From an uncultured Dehalococcoidia bacterium (lineage in GTDB: Bacteria > Chloroflexota > Dehalococcoidia > Bin125): a stretch of DNA of 64,000 nucleotides. The notes under the pieces are model-generated. The model was not told where the DNA came from, ran no database searches, and worked only from the letters and a program-made list of their open reading frames with translations. Positions 15,376-23,610 of the stretch are shown in pieces (positions within the stretch are counted from its first letter, which is position 1; the number at the start of each line of letters is the position of its first letter). Where the stretch lies: positions 186,001-250,000 of the forward strand of contig CATQGW010000004.1 of assembly GCA_958295515.1 (NCBI GenBank). Direction: 5' to 3'. Made by a program: the position numbers and the translations under genes.

Positions 15376-18300
15376 ATGAGCGCAGCACGCTGGACACCGC
15401 TCAACCCCTGGGACCGACTCCTCCAGCGCGTCTCCGGCGGCTGGCGCAACGGCGACAACGGACAGGGCGATGTCCCGCCCTCCGACGAAGGCCGCAGCGG
15501 TCAGCTCGGCCCGCCCCCGCCCGTCTTCCGCGAAGGGCTCGGCGTGGGCGGTGGCGGCGGCGACGACGAACCGCCCCCCTACACCGCGCGCGAGGGCGAG
15601 CAACCCCCGCCCCGCCGCTGGTGGTCGCGCGTCGTCGCCATCGGCGCCGGCATGCTCGTCCTGCTCATCCTGCTCAACATCGGCGTCGACCTCTACGTCG
15701 ACCGCCTCTGGTTCGGCAACATCGGCTACCGCGAAGTCTTCGACACCCGCGTCGGCGCTCAAATCTGGCTCTTCTTCGTCGGCTTCGGCATCACCGTCGC
15801 CGTAATCGGCGGCAGCCTCCTGCTCGCCTCCCGCATCCGCCTCGACGCCGACATCCCCCCCATCGACGACCCCGGCTTCCGCCGGCTGATCGCAATCGTC
15901 GCCGTCGTCATCACCATCCTGCTCGCCATCGTCTTCGGCTCAATCGCCTCCGGACGCTGGGACCAGATCCTGCTCTTCCTCAACGCCCAACCCTTCGGCG
16001 TGCGCGACCCCCAGTTCGGGCGCGATATCGGCTTCTACGTCTTCGACCTCGAAGCGCTCCAGTTCATCAAGGGCTGGGCCGTCGGCCTCAGCATCATGGC
16101 GATGCTGACCACCGCCGCGATGTACGGCGTGCGCCTACTGCTCTACCGCGGCCAGGCCCGCACCACACTCGCCGTGCGCCTGCACATCGCACTCCTCATC
16201 GCCGCCGTCATGGCCATGTTCGTCTGGGGCTACTGGCTCGCCCGCTTCGAACTCGCCGTCAACCCCGGCGGCTTCGTCTTCGGCGCCACCTACACCGACG
16301 ACAACATCCGCGCGCCCGTCCAATACCTGCTCATGGCCGCCGGCATCGTCGTCATCGCCGGCGTCATCTCCTGGCCCTTCCACGAGCGCCTGCGCTTCGC
16401 CGTCGCACCAATCCTCGCCCTCGTCGCGATCAGCATCGTCGGCGCGATGATCCTCCCCGGCGTCATCCAGCGCTTCACCGTCGAACCCAACGAACTCGAA
16501 CGCGAAACCCCCTACATCGAGCGCAACATCGCCGCCACCCGCGCCGCCTTCGGCCTCGACGGCATCGAGGAGCGCGAGTTCCTCGCCAACGACGCGATCG
16601 CCGCCGCCGACCTCGCCGCCAACCCGGAAGCGCTCAACAACGTCCGCCTCTGGGACCACCGCCCGCTCAACGACACCCTCAACACCATCCAGACCATCCG
16701 CCCCCTCTACGTCTACCCCGACGTCGATGTCGACCGCTACCAGACCGGCGACGAGGAGCACCAGGTCTTCCTCGCCGCCCGCGAACTCTCCCAGGCCAAC
16801 CTCCAGCCCACCCAGCAGTCCTGGGTCAACCGACGCCTCCAGTTCACCCACGGCTTCGGTGTCGTGATGACGCCCGTCGACGAGGTCACCAGCTCCGGCG
16901 AGCCCGAGTTCTGGATTTCCAACATCCCGCCCGAGGTCGTCGACCAGACCAGCAGCGGCGCACTCAACCTCGAAGTCGTCGAGCCCCGCATCTACTACGG
17001 CGAAGCGACCGACTCCTACATCGTCGCCAACACCAGCGCCGAGGAGTTCGACTACCCGCTGAGCGGCGAAGAGCTCGCCGACAGCGACAGCCAGGAGAGC
17101 CAGGCCACGACCCGCTACTCCGGCGATGGCGGCGTGCGCGTCGGCGGCTTCTTCCGCCGCCTCGCCTTCGCCTGGTCCTTCGCCGACACCAACATCCTCA
17201 TCTCCGGCTCCCTCTCCGCCGACAGCCGCATCCTCTTCCGACGCCTCATCCAGGAGCGCGTCAACACCCTCGCGCCCTTCCTCGCCCTCGACGCCGACCC
17301 CTACATCGTCGTCGCCGACAACGGACGCCTCTACTGGATCCAGGACGCCTACACCATCACCGACCGCTACCCCTACTCCCAGCCCCACAGTGTCGGCTTC
17401 AACTACATGCGCAACTCCGTCAAGGCCGTCGTCGACGCCTACCACGGCACCGTCGATCTCTACATCGTCGACGACTCGGACCCGCTGATCCGCGCCTGGG
17501 CGGAAATCTTCCCCGACCTCTTCAAGCCCAGCTCGCAGTTCCCCGTGGACCTCGTCCGGCACTGGCGCTACCCGCAGGACTTCTTCCAGGTCCAGGCCGA
17601 CCAGTACCTCTCCTACCACATCGAGTCCGCCCGCGGCCTCTTCACCCGCGAGGACCTCTGGGCGATCCCCCAGGAAAAACTGCGCCAGCAGGAAATCCCC
17701 GTCGAGCCCTACTACGTCACCCTCCGCCTGCCCGACCAGGAGCGACCCGAATTCCTGCTGATCCTCCCCTTCACCCCACGCAACCGACTGAACAGCATCG
17801 CCTGGCTCGCCGGACGCAGCGACGGCGACAACTACGGCAAGCTCTTCGCCTTCCGCTTCCCCGCCAACAAGAACGTCGATGGTCCATCGCAGATCGAGGC
17901 GCGCATCGATCAGGACGTCTCCATCTCCCGCCAATTCACACTGCTCGGCCAGCAGGGAAGCGAGGTGATTCGCGGCAACCTGCTCTTCATCCCCGTCGGC
18001 GCTTCCTACGTCTACGTCGAGCCGATCTACCTCCAGGCCGACAACGCGCGCTTCCCTCAGCTCAAAGCCGTGATCGTCGTCAACGGCGACACGATCGCCT
18101 TCGAGGACAGCTTCGCCGACGCCGTGCAGGTCGCCCTCGGCAACCAGCCCGCGCGCGGACTCTCCTTCACCGGCGACTCCGGCGCTTCCCCCACCCCCGA
18201 ACCTTTACCACCCGAAGCCGAGCAGGAAGCAGAGCAAGACGACGCAACGCCGCCCGCGGCGATCGAGGGCGACACCGCCGAACTGGTCGACCAGGCGCAG

Positions 18301-18414
18301 GACGCCTTCGACGACGCCATGCGGCGTCTCCGCGAGAGCGACTTCGCCGGCTACGGCGAGGCCATCGAGCGGCTCGGCGCGATCCTCGAAGAACTGGCGT
18401 CAAGTACGGAATAG
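15376..18414 (+). CDS. UPF0182 family large membrane protein
   Basis: The 1012-residue protein matches the UPF0182 family, found in actinobacteria, cyanobacteria and Chloroflexota. A Pro/Gly-rich cytoplasmic N-terminus of about 80 residues is followed by several transmembrane segments (about 84-105, 129-151, 170-191 and more to about 340), including the signature LYVDRLWFGNIGY. A large extracytoplasmic domain of about 600 residues follows (YVYPDVDVDRY, NRRLQFTHGFGVVM, WARAEIFPDLF-like segments), then an acidic tail. Function is unknown. It is placed between argB and argD, 2 bases after argB, so it is probably translated from the same message, although no link to arginine is known. Confidence 0.9.
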   Translation: MSAARWTPLNPWDRLLQRVSGGWRNGDNGQGDVPPSDEGRSGQLGPPPPVFREGLGVGGGGGDDEPPPYTAREGEQPPPRRWWSRVVAIGAGMLVLLILLNIGVDLYVDRLWFGNIGYREVFDTRVGAQIWLFFVGFGITVAVIGGSLLLASRIRLDADIPPIDDPGFRRLIAIVAVVITILLAIVFGSIASGRWDQILLFLNAQPFGVRDPQFGRDIGFYVFDLEALQFIKGWAVGLSIMAMLTTAAMYGVRLLLYRGQARTTLAVRLHIALLIAAVMAMFVWGYWLARFELAVNPGGFVFGATYTDDNIRAPVQYLLMAAGIVVIAGVISWPFHERLRFAVAPILALVAISIVGAMILPGVIQRFTVEPNELERETPYIERNIAATRAAFGLDGIEEREFLANDAIAAADLAANPEALNNVRLWDHRPLNDTLNTIQTIRPLYVYPDVDVDRYQTGDEEHQVFLAARELSQANLQPTQQSWVNRRLQFTHGFGVVMTPVDEVTSSGEPEFWISNIPPEVVDQTSSGALNLEVVEPRIYYGEATDSYIVANTSAEEFDYPLSGEELADSDSQESQATTRYSGDGGVRVGGFFRRLAFAWSFADTNILISGSLSADSRILFRRLIQERVNTLAPFLALDADPYIVVADNGRLYWIQDAYTITDRYPYSQPHSVGFNYMRNSVKAVVDAYHGTVDLYIVDDSDPLIRAWAEIFPDLFKPSSQFPVDLVRHWRYPQDFFQVQADQYLSYHIESARGLFTREDLWAIPQEKLRQQEIPVEPYYVTLRLPDQERPEFLLILPFTPRNRLNSIAWLAGRSDGDNYGKLFAFRFPANKNVDGPSQIEARIDQDVSISRQFTLLGQQGSEVIRGNLLFIPVGASYVYVEPIYLQADNARFPQLKAVIVVNGDTIAFEDSFADAVQVALGNQPARGLSFTGDSGASPTPEPLPPEAEQEAEQDDATPPAAIEGDTAELVDQAQDAFDDAMRRLRESDFAGYGEAIERLGAILEELASSTE

Positions 18415-18453
18415 ACTGCCCGCGCACGCACTGTTCGCGCGCCCACGCTCAAG

Positions 18454-18459
18454 TAGGAT
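18454..18459 (+). promoter_or_regulatory. Predicted -10 element of argD
   Basis: TAGGAT in the 85-base gap after the UPF0182 gene would start transcription near 18466 and leave a leader of about 34 bases before ATG 18500. No convincing -35 is visible. Confidence 0.3.
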
Positions 18460-18499
18460 GATCGCGCCCCAACGCGACGCGCAGAATTCGAGGTCCGAC

Positions 18500-19684
18500 A
18501 TGCCCAGCACCGCCGAACGCGAAGCCGCCGTGTTCATGATGTCGGCCGGCCGTTTGCCCGTCACCCTCGTGCGCGGCGAAGGCTCCTACGTCTGGGACGA
18601 CGCCGACAACGTCTACCTCGACTTCGTCGCCGGCATCGCCTCCGACAGCCTCGGACACTGCCACCCCGCCGTCGTCGATGCGATCAAGTCCCAGGGCGAA
18701 ACCCTGCTCCACGTCTCCAACTACTTCTACACCCTGCCCCAGCTCGAGCTGGCCGACGCCGTGCTCGGCGCAAGCGGCATGAAGCGCATCTTCTTCTGCA
18801 ACAGCGGCGCAGAGGCCACCGAGGGCGCAATCAAAATCGGCCGCAAGTGGGGCCAGACCCGCAAAGAGGGCGCGTTCGAGATCATCACCATGGAGCAGTC
18901 CTTCCACGGACGCACCCTCGCCTCCGTCTCCGCCACCGGCACCCCCCGCTTCAGCGAACCCTTCCGCCCCGTCGAAGGCTTTCGCCACGTCCCCTTCAAC
19001 GATGTCGACGCCGTCCGCGCCGCCGTCGGCCCCCAAACCGCCGCCATCCTCGTCGAACCGCTGCAGGGCGAGGGCGGCGTCAACGTCGCCGACCCCGGCT
19101 ACCTCCGCGCCCTGCGCGCCATCTGCGACGAGCACAACCTCCTCCTCATGCTCGACGAAGTCCAGACCGGCATCGGCCGCACCGGCAAAATGTTCGCCTG
19201 GCAGCACGAGGATGTGCAGCCCGACGTGATGGCCCTCGCCAAAGGCCTCGGCAGCGGCGTACCCATCGGCGCAATCGTCGCCAACGCGCGCGGCGACATC
19301 CTCGAACCCGGCGACCACGGCACCACCTTCGGCGGACAACCCTTCACCTGCGCCGTCGCCAACGCCACCGTCCGCACCATCCTCGAACAGAACATCCCTC
19401 AGCAAGTCGCCCAAAAAGGCGAAACCCTCATGAACAGCCTGCGCGCCCTGCAGGACCGACACCCCGTCATCAACGAAGTGCGCGGACAGGGGCTGCTCGT
19501 CGCCGTCCAATTCAGCGAAGAAATCGGCCCCGCGCTCGTCGCCGCCTGCCGCGAGCGCGGCATGCTCTGCAACGTCGTCAAACCCAACGTCCTGCGCCTC
19601 GTCCCCCCGCTGACCGTCAGCGACGAAGAACTGCAAGAGGCCGTGGATATCATCGCTGCCGCGCTGGACAGCGTGAGCAGCTGA
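18500..19684 (+). CDS. argD: Acetylornithine aminotransferase
   Basis: ArgD transfers an amino group from glutamate to N-acetylglutamate semialdehyde, using PLP. The 394-residue class III aminotransferase contains YLDFVAGIASDSLGHCHP, NSGAEATEGAIKIGRKW, FHGRTLASVSATG, LLMLDEVQTGIGRTGK and the PLP-lysine region MALAKGLGSGVPIGA. The ATG at 18500 is preferred over one at 18458, which overlaps the predicted -10. It is followed 10 bases later by argG. Some ArgD also act in lysine synthesis; context supports arginine. Confidence 0.95.
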   Translation: MPSTAEREAAVFMMSAGRLPVTLVRGEGSYVWDDADNVYLDFVAGIASDSLGHCHPAVVDAIKSQGETLLHVSNYFYTLPQLELADAVLGASGMKRIFFCNSGAEATEGAIKIGRKWGQTRKEGAFEIITMEQSFHGRTLASVSATGTPRFSEPFRPVEGFRHVPFNDVDAVRAAVGPQTAAILVEPLQGEGGVNVADPGYLRALRAICDEHNLLLMLDEVQTGIGRTGKMFAWQHEDVQPDVMALAKGLGSGVPIGAIVANARGDILEPGDHGTTFGGQPFTCAVANATVRTILEQNIPQQVAQKGETLMNSLRALQDRHPVINEVRGQGLLVAVQFSEEIGPALVAACRERGMLCNVVKPNVLRLVPPLTVSDEELQEAVDIIAAALDSVSS

Positions 19685-19694
19685 AGGAGCTGTC

Positions 19695-20942
19695 GTGCCC
19701 AACCGATCCAAGCGCGTCGTCCTGGCCTACTCCGGCGGCCTCGATACCTCCGTCGTCGTCCGCTGGCTGACCGAGCGCGGCTGGGAGGTCTACTGCCTCA
19801 CCGCCGATGTCGGCTTCCTCGAAGCCGGCGCCGAACTCGAAACCCGCGCCCTCGCCGCCGGCGCCGTCGGCTTCGAAATGCGCGACCTGCGCGACGAGTT
19901 CGCCCGCTCCTTCTGCTTCCCCGCCCTCATGGCCGGCGCGCTCTACGAAGGCCGCTACCCGCTCGCCACCGCACTCGCCCGCCCGCTCATCGCCAAGTCC
20001 CTCGTCGATGTCGCCCGCGAGCAGCAAGCCACCGCCGTCGCCCACGGCTGCACCGGCAAAGGCAACGACCAGGTCCGCTTCGATGTCTCCGTCCAGGCCC
20101 TCGCGCCCGACCTGCAAATCCTCGCTCCCGTCCGCGAGTGGGAACTCACCACCCGCCAGTCCGAAATCATCTACGCCAACGCCCACAGCATCCCCATCAC
20201 CGCCAGCGCCGACAAACAATATTCGCTCGACGAAAACCTCTGGGGCCGCGCCGTCGAGGCCGGCCCTCTCGAGGACCCCTGGAACGAGCCCGGCAACGAT
20301 GTCTGGGAATGGACCGTCAACCCCGAAGATGCCCCTGACCAGCCCCAGTACGTCGAGATCGGCTTCGAGCACGGCCGCCCCATCTCGCTCGACGGCGAAG
20401 CACTCGACCCCGTCGCCCTGATCACACGCCTGCACGAACTGGGCGGCCAGCACGGCGTCGGACGCATCGACATGGTCGAAGACCGCCTGGTCGGGATTAA
20501 GTCCCGCGAGGTCTACGAAGCGCCCGCCGCCACCGTGCTCAGCGCCGCTCACATCGCGCTCGAATCACTCACCCTCAGCAAGCAGCAACTCCGCATCAAA
20601 CACCGCCTCATGCAGGACTACGCAGACCTGATCTATGACGGCCTCTGGTACACCGCAATGCACCAAGACCTCGCCGCCCTGACCCTCTCCATGCAGCGCC
20701 ACGTCACCGGCGTCGTGCGCATGCGCCTGCTCAAAGGCCAGGCCGTCGCCGCCGGCGTCCAAAGCCCCAACAGCCTGTACCGCTACTCCCTCGCCACCTA
20801 CGATGAGGGCGATGTCTTCAACCAGACCTCCGCAGTGGGCTTCATCGACATCTGGGGCCTCCCCGTCCGCGTGCAGGCCCAGCAGCAGCTCCTGCAACAA
20901 CCCGGCGGCCCCGAGCAGATCAGCTCGGGACGAATCGAGTGA
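19695..20942 (+). CDS. argG: Argininosuccinate synthase
   Basis: ArgG joins citrulline and aspartate with ATP. The 415-residue protein starts at GTG with AAGGAG placed 6 bases before it. It contains the ATP loop AYSGGLDTSVVVRWL, AHGCTGKGNDQVRF, EWELTTRQSEIIYA, ENLWGRAVEAGPLEDP and IGRIDMVEDRLVGIKSRE-type sequence, all diagnostic. Length is normal. It lies in the arg cluster between argD and a small hypothetical gene. Confidence 0.96.
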   Translation: MPNRSKRVVLAYSGGLDTSVVVRWLTERGWEVYCLTADVGFLEAGAELETRALAAGAVGFEMRDLRDEFARSFCFPALMAGALYEGRYPLATALARPLIAKSLVDVAREQQATAVAHGCTGKGNDQVRFDVSVQALAPDLQILAPVREWELTTRQSEIIYANAHSIPITASADKQYSLDENLWGRAVEAGPLEDPWNEPGNDVWEWTVNPEDAPDQPQYVEIGFEHGRPISLDGEALDPVALITRLHELGGQHGVGRIDMVEDRLVGIKSREVYEAPAATVLSAAHIALESLTLSKQQLRIKHRLMQDYADLIYDGLWYTAMHQDLAALTLSMQRHVTGVVRMRLLKGQAVAAGVQSPNSLYRYSLATYDEGDVFNQTSAVGFIDIWGLPVRVQAQQQLLQQPGGPEQISSGRIE

Positions 20943-20954
20943 GATGAGCGCGTC

Positions 20955-21308
20955 ATGACCACCGACGCCGGCGCAGCCGACATCAGCATCGAATACGAAG
21001 CCGCCGTACCCAAGCTCAACGGTGCCGACGCCGCCGACTTCCAAATTCGCCGCGACAGCCACGCCACCCTCGAATGCGCCCTCTACCTCGCGCTCGACGC
21101 CCGCCAGGCCTTCGAAGCGCGCTGCGGCCAACTCTCCGACGACCAGGCCCAAACCCTGCTCCGCGCCCTCGCCGCCGCCTGGTACCCCACCGTCATGGCC
21201 GACGGCGCCGAGCCGCCCCCCATCGCCATCCTCCGCGCCCGCGACCTCAACGACGACCTCATCGCCTCCACCCTCACCGCCGCCGGCCTCCCCACCCTCC
21301 CCGAGTAG
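20955..21308 (+). CDS. Hypothetical protein between argG and argH
   Basis: A 117-residue acidic, Ala-rich protein starting MTTDAGAADISIEYEA. It starts 12 bases after argG and uses the same C-ending codons as its neighbours, so it is probably a real gene. A mixed alpha/beta fold is suggested by alternating segments (ATLECALYLALDARQAFEA, then PPPIAILRARDLNDDLI). No motif, signal peptide or membrane segment is recognised. The place between argG and argH suggests co-transcription, but no function can be named. Confidence 0.6.
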   Translation: MTTDAGAADISIEYEAAVPKLNGADAADFQIRRDSHATLECALYLALDARQAFEARCGQLSDDQAQTLLRALAAAWYPTVMADGAEPPPIAILRARDLNDDLIASTLTAAGLPTLPE

Positions 21309-21395
21309 CGCCTCCGTGACCACACGCCGCACTCCCCTTCTCCCCCGACCAACGGGAGAGACCCTACCCCCATCACCTGATGAAAGCCGCCGCAC

Positions 21396-22832
21396 GTGAC
21401 TGACGACACCCCCAACGACGACGACAACCCCCTGCGCCTCTGGGGCGGACGCTTCGAGCAAGAACCCCACGAACTCGTCCAGGCCTACACCGCCTCGATC
21501 ACCACCGACCTGATGTTCTTCCGGCACGACATCGACGGCTCCCGCGCCCATGTGCGCATGCTCGCCCGACGCAGCATCATCCCCGCCGACGACGCCCAAC
21601 AAATCCTCAGCGGACTCGACCAGATCGAATCCGAAATCGAAGCCGGCCAAATCGAGCTGCGCCCCGAACTCGAAGACATCCACACCCACGTCGAAGCGCG
21701 CCTGGCCGAAATCATCGGCGCGGACGCCGCCGGCCGGTTGCACACCGCCCGCTCGCGCAACGATCAGGTCGCTCTCGATATCCGCATGTTCGTGCGCGAC
21801 GCCATCGTCCAGACCATCGCCAGCCTCCGCGCCCTACAAGCCACCCTCGTCGATCTCGCCGAGCGCCACATCGATGTCTACATGCCCGGCTACACCCACC
21901 TCCAGCGCGCCCAACCCATCCTGCTCGCCCACCACCTGCTGGCCTACGTTGAAATGCTCGAACGCGACGCCGAGCGCTTCAGCGACGCCTTCGAACGCAC
22001 CGACGTCATGCCGCTCGGCGCCGCCGCCCTCGCCGGCGCCGCCTACCCGCTCGACCGCGAGGCCGTCGCCGAAGAACTCGGCTTCGGCGAAATCAGCCGC
22101 AACAGCATCGACGCCGTCTCCTCGCACGACTATATCCTCGAATTCGTCGCCGACGCCGCAATCTGCATGGTCAACATCTCCCGCCTCTGCGAAGACGTCA
22201 TCCTCTGGAGCAGCAGCGAGTTCGCCATCCTCCGCCTCGACGACGCCTTCACCACCGGCTCCTCAATCATGCCCCAGAAGCGCAACCCCGACGTCGCCGA
22301 GCTCGCCCGCGGCCGCGCCGGCCGCGTCATCGGACGCCTCACCGGCCTGCTCGCCACCATCAAAAGCCTGCCGCTCGCCTACAACCGCGACCTGCAGGAG
22401 GACAAAGAAGGCCTCCTCGACGCCACCGAAGCACTCATCGGCACCCTGCACGTCCTCGCCCGCGCCCTGATCACCGCCAAAATCGACGCCAACCGCGCCC
22501 GCGCAATGGTCGACGACGACCCCTTCATCCTCGCCACCGACTACGCCGACTACCTGACCCGCGCCGGCGTCCCCTTCCGCGAAGCCCACCGCGTCGTCGG
22601 ACAACTCGTCAAAATCTGCGAGCAGAGCCGCCGAAGCCTGCGCGAACTCTCGCTCGACGACCTGCAAATGGTCCACCCCGCCTTCAAGCGCGACGCCGTC
22701 GGCATGACCGTCCGCGACGCCCTCGCCGCCCGCGATGTGCCCGGCGGCACCGCTCCCCGCCGCGTCCGCCTGGCCGTCAAAGAGGCCAAAGAGCACCTCA
22801 GCCTCCACCCCGCCCCCGGAACCGAACAATGA
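21396..22832 (+). CDS. argH: Argininosuccinate lyase
   Basis: ArgH splits argininosuccinate to arginine and fumarate. The 478-residue protein starts at GTG and shows LWGGRFEQEP, HTARSRNDQVALDIRM, PGYTHLQRAQPILLAHHLLAY and the fumarase/lyase signature GSSIMPQKRNPDVAE with the catalytic serine loop. Length is typical (about 460-480). It ends in an ATGA overlap with rpe, so those two are translationally coupled. An 87-base gap separates it from the hypothetical gene upstream. Confidence 0.96.
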   Translation: MTDDTPNDDDNPLRLWGGRFEQEPHELVQAYTASITTDLMFFRHDIDGSRAHVRMLARRSIIPADDAQQILSGLDQIESEIEAGQIELRPELEDIHTHVEARLAEIIGADAAGRLHTARSRNDQVALDIRMFVRDAIVQTIASLRALQATLVDLAERHIDVYMPGYTHLQRAQPILLAHHLLAYVEMLERDAERFSDAFERTDVMPLGAAALAGAAYPLDREAVAEELGFGEISRNSIDAVSSHDYILEFVADAAICMVNISRLCEDVILWSSSEFAILRLDDAFTTGSSIMPQKRNPDVAELARGRAGRVIGRLTGLLATIKSLPLAYNRDLQEDKEGLLDATEALIGTLHVLARALITAKIDANRARAMVDDDPFILATDYADYLTRAGVPFREAHRVVGQLVKICEQSRRSLRELSLDDLQMVHPAFKRDAVGMTVRDALAARDVPGGTAPRRVRLAVKEAKEHLSLHPAPGTEQ

Positions 22833-23503
22833 GCCGCCAGATCGAAATCATCCCCTCCATCCTCGCCGCCGACTGGACACGCATCGGCGAGCAAGTCCGC
22901 GAAGCCGAAGCCGCCGGCGCCGACGGCCTCACGCTCGACGTGATGGACGGCAACTTCGTCCCCCCAATCACCTTCGGCGCGCAAATGCTCGAAGCCATCC
23001 GCCCGCTCACCGACCTCCCCATCGAAGCCCACCTGATGGTCGAGCAGCCCGAACGCCAGATCGACCCCTTCGCCGACGCCGGCGCAACCTGCATCACCAT
23101 CCACATCGAATCCACCCGCCACCCCCACCGCCTGCTCCAGCACATCCACGACCGCGGCTGCGAAGCCGGCATCACCCTCAACCCCGGCACACCCATCGCC
23201 TCCCTCGACCCCCTGCTCCAAAATTGCGACCGCATCCAAATCATGAGCGTCAACCCCGGCTGGGGCGGCCAGCGCTTCATCCCCGAATCGCTCACCCGCA
23301 TCCGCGAAGCCCGAACCCGCCTCGACAACGCCGGCCGCCGCGACGCCCTCGTCGCCGTAGACGGCGGCGTCAACAAAGACACCATCGCCCAAATCGTCCA
23401 GGCCGGAGCCACCTGGCTAGTAGCCGGCTCCGCAATCTTCAACAAACAAAAAACCATCGCCGAATCCATCCACCGCCTCCGCGCCGCCATCCCCACCGCC
23501 TAA
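22829..23503 (+). CDS. rpe: Ribulose-phosphate 3-epimerase family protein with altered metal site
   Basis: The 224-residue TIM-barrel protein matches Rpe, which interconverts ribulose-5-phosphate and xylulose-5-phosphate: IIPSILAADWTRIGEQV, DVMDGNFVPPITFG, AHLMVEQPE, IQIMSVNPGWGGQRFIPES and VAVDGGVN. Three of the four metal ligands are visible (Asp37, His68, Asp178), but the first, normally His in the L-H-x-D motif, is Thr35 (LTLDVMD). The enzyme may therefore have weakened metal binding or act on a related sugar phosphate. The ATG overlaps the argH stop. Confidence 0.85.
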   Translation: MSRQIEIIPSILAADWTRIGEQVREAEAAGADGLTLDVMDGNFVPPITFGAQMLEAIRPLTDLPIEAHLMVEQPERQIDPFADAGATCITIHIESTRHPHRLLQHIHDRGCEAGITLNPGTPIASLDPLLQNCDRIQIMSVNPGWGGQRFIPESLTRIREARTRLDNAGRRDALVAVDGGVNKDTIAQIVQAGATWLVAGSAIFNKQKTIAESIHRLRAAIPTA

Positions 23504-23576
23504 CCAAACCCACCCCTACCCCGGCCACTCCCGCCCAAAGCAAGAACGACAGCCGCAGAAACCACCCCCCATTTGC

Positions 23577-23582
23577 TACGTT
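23577..23582 (+). promoter_or_regulatory. Predicted extended -10 of the carboxyltransferase gene
   Basis: TGCTACGTT (TGC at 23574-23576, TACGTT at 23577-23582) fits an extended -10. Transcription would begin near 23589, which makes the in-frame ATG at 23587 unusable and favours ATG 23611, which has GAGGAG upstream. Confidence 0.4.
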
Positions 23583-23610
23583 GCGTATGCCCACAGAAAC
23601 CGAGGAGCGT

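Noticed and set aside
16135-17934. Long minus-strand open frame inside the UPF0182 gene
   Set aside because: It is antisense to a recognised membrane protein and reads as a Val/Gly/Glu-rich shadow.
22735-23610. N-terminal extension of the carboxyltransferase frame by about 290 residues
   Set aside because: The extension overlaps argH and rpe in another frame and is Arg/His/Pro-rich. A predicted promoter and ribosome site lie just before ATG 23611.
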